Source of the DNA: Acidimicrobiales bacterium
GTDB taxonomy: Bacteria > Actinomycetota > Acidimicrobiia > Acidimicrobiales > VFJN01
Reading direction: 5' to 3'
Length of the DNA: 10,213 bases
NCBI GenBank assembly: GCA_016936035.1
Contig: JAFGPU010000395.1
Coordinates: 1 to 10,213 of the forward strand
Numbering within the stretch: position 1 is the stretch's first letter; each line of letters begins with the position of its first letter. Under the pieces are notes generated by a model. It was given only the letters and a program-made list of their open reading frames with translations, searched no databases and had not been told where the DNA came from. This document shows positions 1 through 4,979 of this stretch, in pieces. The translations under genes and the position numbers were made by a program.

Positions 1-375
1 AGCGGCGCCGGACTCGGGCAGCAGCACGCGGGCGAGGGTTCCGACGTGGCCGGCCACGCCGTAGGCGGCGGCACGCGTGAGGGTGAGCACGCCCGCGCTC
101 GCCATGCCCGCCGACGAGAGATCGCTCTTCCGCAGGGCCACGTAGAGCAACGTGGCGACACCCGCCGCCGCGTACCCCGCGGGACGGCCCCCGAGGACAC
201 CGGCGGCGAACACGGGCAGGAAGAGCACGGTGGCGGCAACCTCGCCGCTCGTCACCCCCAACAGAACGAGCGCGAGAGCGACGATGACGACGACGAGCGA
301 CGCAGCACCCAGCAGCGCGCTCTGTGCGTTCACAGCTCCCAGGCCGGTGAACCGGTCGGTCGTGGCCTGCCCCAT
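1..375 (-). CDS. N-terminal part of an unidentified membrane protein (truncated by the window edge)
   Basis: This is an open frame of 125 codons that starts at an ATG (373-375) and runs off the left edge without a stop, so only the N-terminus is visible. After a polar start (residues 1-18) come hydrophobic stretches at about 20-42, 45-63 and 66-81, a basic LRK step at 81-83, and a weaker hydrophobic segment at about 94-119. This resembles the small multi-pass sensor modules that precede GAF, histidine kinase or GGDEF domains, but nothing visible identifies the family and the output domain would lie outside the window. The start is supported by a TAGGCT box exactly 7 nt upstream, which suggests a leaderless transcript; no convincing Shine-Dalgarno sequence is present. 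A start at Val15 (GTG) is less likely because the GGGAG before it is only 2 nt away. It lies 134 bp downstream of bpa and seems to have its own promoter. Confidence 0.7.
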   Translation of the reverse strand, partial: MGQATTDRFTGLGAVNAQSALLGAASLVVVIVALALVLLGVTSGEVAATVLFLPVFAAGVLGGRPAGYAAAGVATLLYVALRKSDLSSAGMASAGVLTLTRAAAYGVAGHVGTLARVLLPESGAA

Positions 376-388
376 CAGCCGAAGCCTA
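376..388 (-). promoter_or_regulatory. Probable -10 box and leaderless start of the left-edge membrane gene
   Basis: On the minus strand TAGGCT (388-383) is followed by exactly 7 nt and then the ATG at 375. With a typical 6-7 nt distance from -10 box to transcription start, the mRNA would begin at or next to the start codon. GCGACA, an acceptable -35, lies 18 nt further upstream. The same TAnnnT-N7-start layout occurs at three other genes in the window. Confidence 0.5.
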
Positions 389-430
389 GGGGGCCACTGA
401 CCGTGCTGTCGCTCGCGCTACAGGGCGCGC

Positions 431-473
431 ACGGCCCGCTACTCTGCGGACACGGACCCTGCGAGCGGGCCGT
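431..473 (-). terminator. Inverted repeat downstream of bpa, possible terminator
   Basis: A perfect 10-bp inverted repeat, ACGGCCCGCT (431-440) and AGCGGGCCGT (464-473), is separated by 23 nt. It begins 37 nt after the bpa stop on the minus strand and precedes the promoter of the next gene. There is no T-tract, so it would be a GC-rich actinobacterial-type terminator. The long loop makes this uncertain; a protein-binding site is an alternative. Confidence 0.35.
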
Positions 474-476
474 CTG

Positions 477-516
477 CGCTCCCCCGGCCCTAGAGACGCT
501 CCCCCGGCCCTAGAGA
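477..516. repeat. Perfect 20-bp tandem duplication over the bpa 3' end
   Basis: Two identical adjacent copies of a 20-bp unit (477-496 and 497-516). The unit reads CGCTCCCCCGGCCCTAGAGA on the plus strand. The right-hand copy contains the bpa stop codon (510-512), its last leucine codon and one base of the penultimate tyrosine codon; the left-hand copy is untranslated. It looks like a simple replication-slippage duplication. Confidence 0.9.
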
Positions 517-1046
517 TAGGTGCCGGGCCGGTTCTCCGGCTCTCCCGGCGGCGTCGCCCCCGGGGGCAACCTGCGTCGCATCTCGTCGAGCTGCTGACGG
601 GCAGCCATCTGCTGCGCGAACAGGGTGGCCTGGATGCCGTGGAACAGACCCTCGAGCCATCCGACGAGCTGGGCCTTGGCGATGCGCAGCTCGGCCTCGC
701 TGGGGGTGGTCGTCCCGGCGAAGGGGTGCGCCAGACGTCCCAACTCGTCGCGGAGGTCGGGCGACAGCGCCGTCGACAGCTCGGTCACCGAGGTCTCGTA
801 GATCTCGCGCAGGCGGTCGCGGCTGGACTCGTCGAGATCGGACTGCCGCACCTCTTCGAGCAGCAGCTTGATCATCGACCCGATGCGCATGACCTTGGCC
901 GGCTGCTCGACGGCCTCGTTCGACTGCTCCTCGTCGTCGGGGACGTTGACGACCTCCCCGTGCTCGACCTGGGGCTGCGAGGGATCGACGTGGGTGGTGC
1001 CACCCGTACCGTCGCCTGCCGGCTGGTTCTGATCGGGGATCGGCAT
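510..1046 (-). CDS. bpa: Bacterial proteasome activator (Bpa/PafE, DUF2587 family)
   Basis: A 178-residue protein that closely resembles mycobacterial Bpa/PafE (Rv3780, about 174 aa). In that family the protein forms a dodecameric ring that docks on the 20S proteasome and opens its gate without ATP, feeding in unfolded proteins. The family core is clear: VEQPAKVMRIGSMIK at about 46-60, a helical segment rich in Glu and Arg at 60-105, then ELRIAKAQLVGWLEGLFHGI at 119-138 and FAQQMAARQQL at 143-153. The C-terminus is GTYL, matching the GQYL proteasome-docking tail with its key penultimate tyrosine. The acidic, Gly/Pro-rich N-terminus (1-45) is poorly conserved, as usual. The start is the ATG at 1044-1046, with AGGA about 10 nt upstream. 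It follows the phosphatase gene by 65 nt on the same strand and may be cotranscribed with it. It implies that the organism has a 20S proteasome, although none is encoded here. Confidence 0.95.
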   Translation of the reverse strand: MPIPDQNQPAGDGTGGTTHVDPSQPQVEHGEVVNVPDDEEQSNEAVEQPAKVMRIGSMIKLLLEEVRQSDLDESSRDRLREIYETSVTELSTALSPDLRDELGRLAHPFAGTTTPSEAELRIAKAQLVGWLEGLFHGIQATLFAQQMAARQQLDEMRRRLPPGATPPGEPENRPGTYL

Positions 1047-1111
1047 AGGTCGACCATCCTGCCACGCCGAACGAGGATTGCGACCTCTCTCAGAGCGTTG
1101 AGCCCACTCAC

Positions 1112-2209
1112 TCACCGCGCGATCGAGAGGAGCGGGACGTACATCTCGGCGGACGTCACCGCCCCGTGGCGCCCGACGAGGTCGTAGGGCCCGGTGTCGC
1201 GCGGGTCGTGGAAGGCCACGTCGCGGCGGGCCACCAGTGCCACGTCGCCGAGCCGGGCGGCCGCGGCCTCGGTGACCACCGGCCCGAACCAGCCGTCCGC
1301 CACCATCTGGTCGCGGGTGAGCACCCAGGCGTCGTCGCCGTGGTGCGACTTGGCGGCGTCGTAGAGCGCCCCCGCCCGGCCCGACCGGGCGTGCAGCCAG
1401 CGGAACCGCCCCTCGCCCGACTGCATGGCGCACAGGCCGAGCACCTCGCCGGCCAGCGGGATCACGTTGCCACCGACCTCGACCTGGCCGTGATCGGCCG
1501 TGACCAGAAGCATCCCGCCCCGCGGCAGCACCGCGAGCAGGCGCTCCACGGTGTGGTCGATCCAGGCCAGCTCCGCGTCGTAGTGCTCGCCCAGGCCGTA
1601 CTCGTGAGCGACCTTGTCGAGGCCGTCCCAGTACGCGTACACGAACGGCTCCGACGACCGGAGCAGGCGTCCGACCTCGGTGACCATCGTCGACAACGTG
1701 CGATAGCCCCAGTACCGGGCCGGGTCGAGGTGCGCCCCGGTGAAGCCCGACTGCCGGTACTCGGCGCGGGTCACCACCGGCGGGCGCTCGCCCAGGAACG
1801 GCGGCGTCGGCTGCACCTTGGACGGGGGGATGGTCTGGCGGGCGTCGCCGGCCGGCGTCGACCACCGCAGCACGTTCAGCACCTCGCCGTGCACGGCCAT
1901 GCGGTAGCCGATCACCCCGTGCTCGCCCGGGGGAAGGCCGGTGGTGAGCGAGGTCAGCGCCGTGGCCGTCGTGGACGGCGCGACCGTGGTGATGGGGCAC
2001 CGGGCCATGCCCGCCAACGTGGGCGCGAGCGAGAGCCGGGCCTCGAGCTGCTCCCACCCGAGGCCGTCGACCACGAGCAGCACGACCTGGGACGCGTCGG
2101 CCAGCGCCGCCGGCATCCAGGCGGGTGCGGTGTCAGGTGGCCCCAGCAACGTCGGGATGACGTGGGTGATGCAGCGACCGCCGTAGTCGGGAAGTACGAG
2201 TTCGTCCAC
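1112..2209 (-). CDS. Alkaline phosphatase superfamily protein (nucleotide pyrophosphatase/phosphodiesterase-like)
   Basis: A 365-residue protein with the two-metal fold of the NPP/phosphodiesterase branch of the alkaline phosphatase superfamily. By analogy with NPP enzymes all six metal ligands are visible: Asp48 (VVDGLGW), Asp198 and His202 (DKVAH), Asp239 and His240 (TADHG) and His348 (GRHGA). The nucleophile is a threonine in the stretch TTVAPSTTATALTSL (74-88), which is followed by TGLPPGEHG. The substrate cannot be read from sequence; phosphodiester or pyrophosphate hydrolysis is inferred. There is no signal peptide, so it is probably cytoplasmic. The start is taken as GTG at 2207-2209 because AAGGAG lies upstream of it (2226-2221, 11-nt spacing). 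A longer in-frame start near 2290 would run through the promoter of the divergent regulator and is unlikely. It is divergent from the Rrf2 gene and lies upstream of bpa. Confidence 0.85.
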   Translation of the reverse strand: MDELVLPDYGGRCITHVIPTLLGPPDTAPAWMPAALADASQVVLLVVDGLGWEQLEARLSLAPTLAGMARCPITTVAPSTTATALTSLTTGLPPGEHGVIGYRMAVHGEVLNVLRWSTPAGDARQTIPPSKVQPTPPFLGERPPVVTRAEYRQSGFTGAHLDPARYWGYRTLSTMVTEVGRLLRSSEPFVYAYWDGLDKVAHEYGLGEHYDAELAWIDHTVERLLAVLPRGGMLLVTADHGQVEVGGNVIPLAGEVLGLCAMQSGEGRFRWLHARSGRAGALYDAAKSHHGDDAWVLTRDQMVADGWFGPVVTEAAAARLGDVALVARRDVAFHDPRDTGPYDLVGRHGAVTSAEMYVPLLSIAR

Positions 2210-2220
2210 GCCGTGGCTTT

Positions 2221-2239
2221 CTCCTTCCGCGCCACCGTA
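2221..2239 (-). promoter_or_regulatory. Candidate -10 box and Shine-Dalgarno of the phosphatase gene
   Basis: On the minus strand TACGGT (2239-2234) could serve as the -10 box, giving a short leader that begins near 2226. AAGGAG (2226-2221) is the best Shine-Dalgarno sequence in this gap and decides the GTG start at 2209. The -35 is unclear; TTGGTT (2265-2260) is 20 nt away, which is long. Confidence 0.35.
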
Positions 2240-2261
2240 ACCGGCGGACGACGGAAGGAAA

Positions 2262-2279
2262 CCAACCCTCCGAGGTTCG
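2262..2279. promoter_or_regulatory. Candidate operator A in the rrf2/phosphatase spacer
   Basis: CCAACCC (2262-2268) opens an imperfect inverted repeat, AACC-N6-GGTT (2264-2277). It lies in the likely -35 area of the divergent phosphatase promoter. The same CCAACCC word recurs 25 bp to the right in candidate operator B. Binding by the neighbouring Rrf2 protein is inferred from position only. Confidence 0.25.
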
Positions 2280-2286
2280 CCCCGTC

Positions 2287-2303
2287 CCAACCCGTACAGT
2301 TGG
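2287..2303. promoter_or_regulatory. Candidate operator B overlapping the rrf2 promoter
   Basis: The inverted repeat CCAAC-N7-GTTGG (2287-2291 and 2299-2303) lies directly over the -10 box of the Rrf2 gene (2295-2300). A dimeric repressor bound here would block its own promoter, the usual autoregulation of Rrf2 proteins. It shares CCAACCC with site A. The function is inferred. Confidence 0.35.
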
Positions 2304-2307
2304 CCTC
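2295..2307 (+). promoter_or_regulatory. Probable -10 box and leaderless start of the Rrf2 gene
   Basis: TACAGT (2295-2300) is followed by exactly 7 nt and then the GTG at 2308. No purine-rich Shine-Dalgarno sequence is present, so translation probably begins at the 5' end of the mRNA. No clear -35 hexamer is visible. Confidence 0.5.
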
Positions 2308-2769
2308 GTGAAGGTGTCGACCCGCGGTGACTACGCCAGCCGAGCGCTGCTCTCGCTGGCGCTGCACGCCGAGGGGTCCGGCCCCACGTCGGTCCGCGAC
2401 ATCGCCGAGCGCACCGGCCTCCCCCAGCCGTACCTCGAGCAGATCCTGCTGGCCCTCAAGGGCGCCGGGCTGGTGCGGTCGAAGCGAGGGGTGGGGGGCG
2501 GCTACATCCTCGCCCGCGAGCCCCACACCATCACCCTGGGCGACATCGTCAGCGCCGTCGACGGCCCCATCGCCGTCGGCGACTTCGGCGAGCCCCACCA
2601 GAACGGGGCCTGCGACCACGAGGGACAGTGCGTGCTGCTGGCGATCTGGGCCATGGTCAGCCACTACATGCGCCGCCACCTCGACGAGCTCACGCTCGCC
2701 GACATCGCCACCATGGCGCGGGGCGAGCGCGAGTGGCCGATGGTCGAGACGGCCGACACGCTCGACTGA
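2308..2769 (+). CDS. Rrf2 family transcriptional regulator
   Basis: A 153-residue protein of normal Rrf2 length. The N-terminal winged helix-turn-helix is typical: MKVSTRGDYASRALLSLA at the start, IAERTGLPQPYLEQIL as the recognition-helix region (32-47), and SKRGVGGGYILAR as the wing (58-70). LGDIVSAVDGPI (77-88) leads into the sensory segment. Family members that bind Fe-S clusters usually carry three cysteines there; here only Cys102 and Cys108 are present (C-x5-C) and Trp114 stands near the position of the third. It may use another ligand, act as a thiol sensor, or lack a cluster. The start is GTG at 2308, supported by a -10 box 7 nt upstream. The gene is divergent from the phosphatase gene and convergent with rluD. 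Its target cannot be read; self-regulation and control of the divergent gene are the simplest inference. Confidence 0.92.
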   Translation: MKVSTRGDYASRALLSLALHAEGSGPTSVRDIAERTGLPQPYLEQILLALKGAGLVRSKRGVGGGYILAREPHTITLGDIVSAVDGPIAVGDFGEPHQNGACDHEGQCVLLAIWAMVSHYMRRHLDELTLADIATMARGEREWPMVETADTLD

Positions 2770-2783
2770 CGAGCGGCCGCTCG
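2770..2783. terminator. Perfect 14-bp palindrome in the rrf2/rluD convergent gap
   Basis: CGAGCGGCCGCTCG directly follows the Rrf2 gene's TGA and fills much of the 25-bp gap before the rluD stop. As RNA it would fold into a short GC hairpin (5-bp stem, GGCC loop) in either direction. There is no T-tract. It is a possible bidirectional terminator, inferred from place and symmetry. Confidence 0.35.
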
Positions 2784-2794
2784 GAGCGACCGGC

Positions 2795-3709
2795 TCAGCG
2801 CAACGACGCCAGCACGGCGGTCAGGTCGTCGGGCAGGGGCGAGGTGAACGAGAGGGCCTCGCCCGTGATCGGGTGGTCGAGGCGGAGGCGCTCGGCGTGC
2901 AGGAACGGCCGGTCGATCGGCAGCGACTGGCGCTGGCCCCCGTAGCGGGCGTCGCCCACGACGCGGTGACCGATCGACGCGAGGTGCACCCTGATCTGGT
3001 GGGTGCGGCCGGTCTCGAGGCGGCAGGCGAGCTCGGTGACCTCGACCGGCTCGTGGTAGGTGCGCACCACCTCGTAGCGGGTGCGGGCGGGCCGTCCCCC
3101 GACGGTCACGGCCATGCGGGTGCGGTCGCGGGCGGAGCGCCCGATCGGGGCGTCGATCAGCCCCGTCGCCGAATCGGGCGTGCCCCACACCAGGGTGCGG
3201 TAGCCGCGCTCGACCTGACGGGCCGCCAGCATCGTGACCAGTCGCTCGTAGGCCTCGTCGGTGCGGGCCACCAGCATGAGACCGGACGTGCCCTTGTCGA
3301 GGCGGTGCACGATGCCCGGCCGGTCCGGCTGGCCGACCGTGCGGATCGCCGGGTCGCGCGCGAGCAGGCCGTGGACGAGCGTGCCCGACGCCTGGCCGGC
3401 CCCCGGGTGCACGACCAGCCCCGCGGGCTTGTCGATCACCCACAGATGGACGTCCTCGTGGACGACCGGCACGGCGATGCCCGGATCGGGGGTGAGGTCG
3501 GCCTCCGGAGCGCGATCGGGCAGGTCGACCTGCAGCTCGTCGCCCTCGGACACCCGGAGCGACCGCGATGTGGCCACGCGCCCGGCGACGAGCACCGCCC
3601 CGTCGTCGACGAGGGCGGCCGCCTCGGCACGGCTGCGACCCGTGACGAACGCCACCACCCGGTCGAGCCGCTGGCCGTCGAGCGCCCGCGGCACGACCTC
3701 TGTCGTCAT
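2795..3709 (-). CDS. rluD: 23S rRNA pseudouridine synthase, RluD/RluA family
   Basis: A 304-residue protein of normal RluD length. The N-terminus is an S4 RNA-binding domain (about 10-60, including GQRLDRVVAFVTGRSRAEA). The catalytic domain contains HRLDKGTSG (135-143), with Asp138 as the catalytic aspartate, and RTHQIRVHLASIGHRVVGD (235-253), the family's other signature. RluD-type enzymes convert uridines of 23S rRNA helix 69 to pseudouridine; the exact target site is inferred from family. The ATG (3707-3709) overlaps the lspA stop by 4 nt (ATGA), so the two are translationally coupled. This lspA-rluD order is common in Gram-positive bacteria, where the second gene is known as ylyB in Bacillus. 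No frameshift or missing motif is seen. Confidence 0.95.
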   Translation of the reverse strand: MTTEVVPRALDGQRLDRVVAFVTGRSRAEAAALVDDGAVLVAGRVATSRSLRVSEGDELQVDLPDRAPEADLTPDPGIAVPVVHEDVHLWVIDKPAGLVVHPGAGQASGTLVHGLLARDPAIRTVGQPDRPGIVHRLDKGTSGLMLVARTDEAYERLVTMLAARQVERGYRTLVWGTPDSATGLIDAPIGRSARDRTRMAVTVGGRPARTRYEVVRTYHEPVEVTELACRLETGRTHQIRVHLASIGHRVVGDARYGGQRQSLPIDRPFLHAERLRLDHPITGEALSFTSPLPDDLTAVLASLR

Positions 3710-4281
3710 GGGTGGCTCTCGTCCCGCCGAGGCTCGCCCTCGCGCCACTGCAGGGCGAAGAGGGCCAGGGCGCCGACCACGATGGCCGAGTCGGCGAGGT
3801 TGAAGACCGGCCACCACTGCAGGTCGATGAAGTCGACGACACCGCCGCCGAGGAAGCCGCCGCCGGCGCGGAACGCCCGGTCGATCAGGTTGCCGAACGC
3901 GCCGCCGACGACGAGGCCCAGCGCGACCGCCATCGACGGTCGGGTGGCGTTGCGGCCCGTGCGCAGGAGGATGCCCACGACCACCAGCGCGAGCACCGAG
4001 ATCAGCGGCCCCCGCCCATCGCCCAGGCTGAAGGCCGAGCCGTAGTTGAGGGTGAGACGCAGCCGGAGCGACCCCACCAGGTCGATGGTATGGCCGTCGC
4101 CCAGCACGTCGACCGCCCATGCTTTGGTGAGCTGGTCGAGCGCCAGCACGATGCCGGCGACGGCCAGCAGGAGCGACCACCGAGCCGACCCCGTGGTCGT
4201 CGCACCGTCCGCCGCCGGATCGTCGCTCGCACCCGGCCGGCGCGCCGGCGGCTCGCCCGTCGGGGCGTCGTCAGCGGTCAT
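3706..4281 (-). CDS. lspA: Lipoprotein signal peptidase (signal peptidase II)
   Basis: A 191-residue inner-membrane aspartic protease that removes signal peptides from diacylated prolipoproteins. Four membrane segments lie at about 35-54, 92-108, 116-133 and 159-178. The two catalytic aspartates are Asp134 in GNLIDRAF and Asp164 in FNLADSAI. LDQLTK (48-53) and LNYGSAFSL (78-86) are further family motifs. The N-terminus carries about 32 extra residues rich in Pro, Ala and Asp, which is common in actinobacterial LspA. The ATG at 4279-4281 is preceded by AGGTGG, which is partly held in a small hairpin. It is followed by rluD with a 4-nt overlap and preceded by the DksA-like gene with a 50-nt gap, so the three probably form one operon. 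Confidence 0.95.
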   Translation of the reverse strand: MTADDAPTGEPPARRPGASDDPAADGATTTGSARWSLLLAVAGIVLALDQLTKAWAVDVLGDGHTIDLVGSLRLRLTLNYGSAFSLGDGRGPLISVLALVVVGILLRTGRNATRPSMAVALGLVVGGAFGNLIDRAFRAGGGFLGGGVVDFIDLQWWPVFNLADSAIVVGALALFALQWREGEPRRDESHP

Positions 4282-4282
4282 G

Positions 4283-4296
4283 CCACCTGCCGGTGG
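4283..4296 (-). promoter_or_regulatory. Hairpin holding the lspA Shine-Dalgarno sequence
   Basis: On the mRNA strand CCACC (4296-4292), the loop GGCA, and GGTGG (4287-4283) can pair. The 3' arm is part of the AGGTGG ribosome binding site, 1 nt before the lspA ATG. Ribosomes stopping at the upstream gene 50 nt away would not melt it directly. A translational effect is inferred. Confidence 0.3.
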
Positions 4297-4331
4297 GCCG
4301 CTCGAGCCACCCCGGGACCGGGCCGCCGAGG

Positions 4332-4787
4332 TCAACGGAGGCCCAGGCCTCCGCTCTTGCACTTCACGCAGAGCGAGGCGTGCGGCAGCGCCTTGAGGCG
4401 TTCCTTCGGGATGGCGGTGCCGCACTTCTCGCACTGACCGTAGGTGCCCGAGTGGATCTTCTCGATGGCCAGGTCGATCTGCTCGATGGCCGCCCGGGCC
4501 TGGGCCGACAGGGCCAGGTCGCGCTCGCGCTCGACCGCCAGCGTGTCGCCCTCGCCCGACTCCTCGTCGAACTGGACGTCACCGGGCTCGCGGTCCTCGG
4601 TGAGCGAGTCGGCCTCGGCCTGGAGCGACTCGGCCTGGTGCAGGTAGTTGGCCCGCTCGCTCTCGAGCTGGGCGAGCTGCCCCTCGAGGAACTTGTCGAG
4701 CACTGCCTTCTTGCCGCGCGACTTGCGCGCCGGGGCCGCCTTCTTGCCGGCGGACTTCGCAGGAGCATCCTTGGTGGCTCTGGGCAT
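4332..4787 (-). CDS. TraR/DksA family zinc-finger protein (YlyA-like)
   Basis: A 151-residue protein with a C-terminal DksA/TraR C4 zinc finger: Cys119-x2-Cys122 (GQCEKCGTAIPKERL) and Cys140-x2-Cys143 (LCVKCK). Residues 30-62 and 85-115 form long charged helices, the coiled-coil region by which DksA-type proteins reach into the RNA polymerase secondary channel. The acidic segment between them (64-80) is where DksA carries tip aspartates, but I do not see a clear DxxDxA tip motif. The first 28 residues are a Lys/Ala-rich tail with seven lysines, which suggests nucleic-acid contact. Bacillus has the DksA-like ylyA at the same place, between ileS and lspA. The ATG at 4785-4787 was chosen because a good promoter lies about 28 nt upstream; longer in-frame starts would run through it. 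Modulation of transcription is inferred from family. Confidence 0.88.
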   Translation of the reverse strand: MPRATKDAPAKSAGKKAAPARKSRGKKAVLDKFLEGQLAQLESERANYLHQAESLQAEADSLTEDREPGDVQFDEESGEGDTLAVERERDLALSAQARAAIEQIDLAIEKIHSGTYGQCEKCGTAIPKERLKALPHASLCVKCKSGGLGLR

Positions 4788-4821
4788 GAGATCTCGCCGT
4801 CCTCGGGGGAAAGGGTGCCGG

Positions 4822-4850
4822 ATGGTATGCCGACCGTTACGACCGGTCAA
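4822..4850 (-). promoter_or_regulatory. Promoter of the dksA-like/lspA/rluD operon
   Basis: On the minus strand TTGACC (4850-4845), a 17-nt spacer and TACCAT (4827-4822) form a near-consensus housekeeping promoter, the best in the window. Transcription would start near 4815, leaving a leader of about 28 nt before the ATG at 4787. The spacer and -35 contain two CGACCG words and the palindrome GACCGGTC (4841-4848). Confidence 0.6.
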
Positions 4851-4966
4851 GGAATCCGTGCAGGCTAGGGGTCCGAACGCGTGTTTCCACCGCGCCGGGG
4901 CCCGGTACGGTCGATCTGCCATGTGACCTGGTCGTTTTCGGGTCAGGGACGGTGCCCGGCATGCCG

Positions 4967-4979
4967 TACCCTTGTCCGC
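4967..4979 (+). promoter_or_regulatory. Probable -10 box and leaderless start of ileS
   Basis: TACCCT (4967-4972) is followed by 7 nt and then the ATG at 4980. No Shine-Dalgarno sequence lies between. The -35 is not evident. If used, this promoter leaves no room for a T-box leader. Confidence 0.5.

Noticed and set aside
46..513. Plus-strand open frame of 155 codons at the left end
   Set aside because: Arg/His-rich shadow of the minus-strand membrane gene, without ribosome binding site or promoter.
477..516. Direct repeat considered as the start of a CRISPR array or attachment site
   Set aside because: Only two adjacent copies without spacers, no cas genes, and no integrase or tRNA nearby.
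510..2057. 515-codon minus-strand frame that extends bpa upstream
   Set aside because: The extra N-terminal part overlaps the phosphatase gene in another frame. The family start fits the ATG at 1046.
1166..2311. 381-codon open frame on the plus strand
   Set aside because: Antisense to the phosphatase gene, whose metal-binding motifs are all present; the plus-strand product is Arg/His/Gly-rich without motifs.
4788..4979. Possible T-box leader before ileS, as found in many actinobacteria
   Set aside because: No T-box core sequence or specifier stem could be found in the 192 bases, half of the space is the divergent promoter, and the -10 box lies only 7 nt before the ATG.
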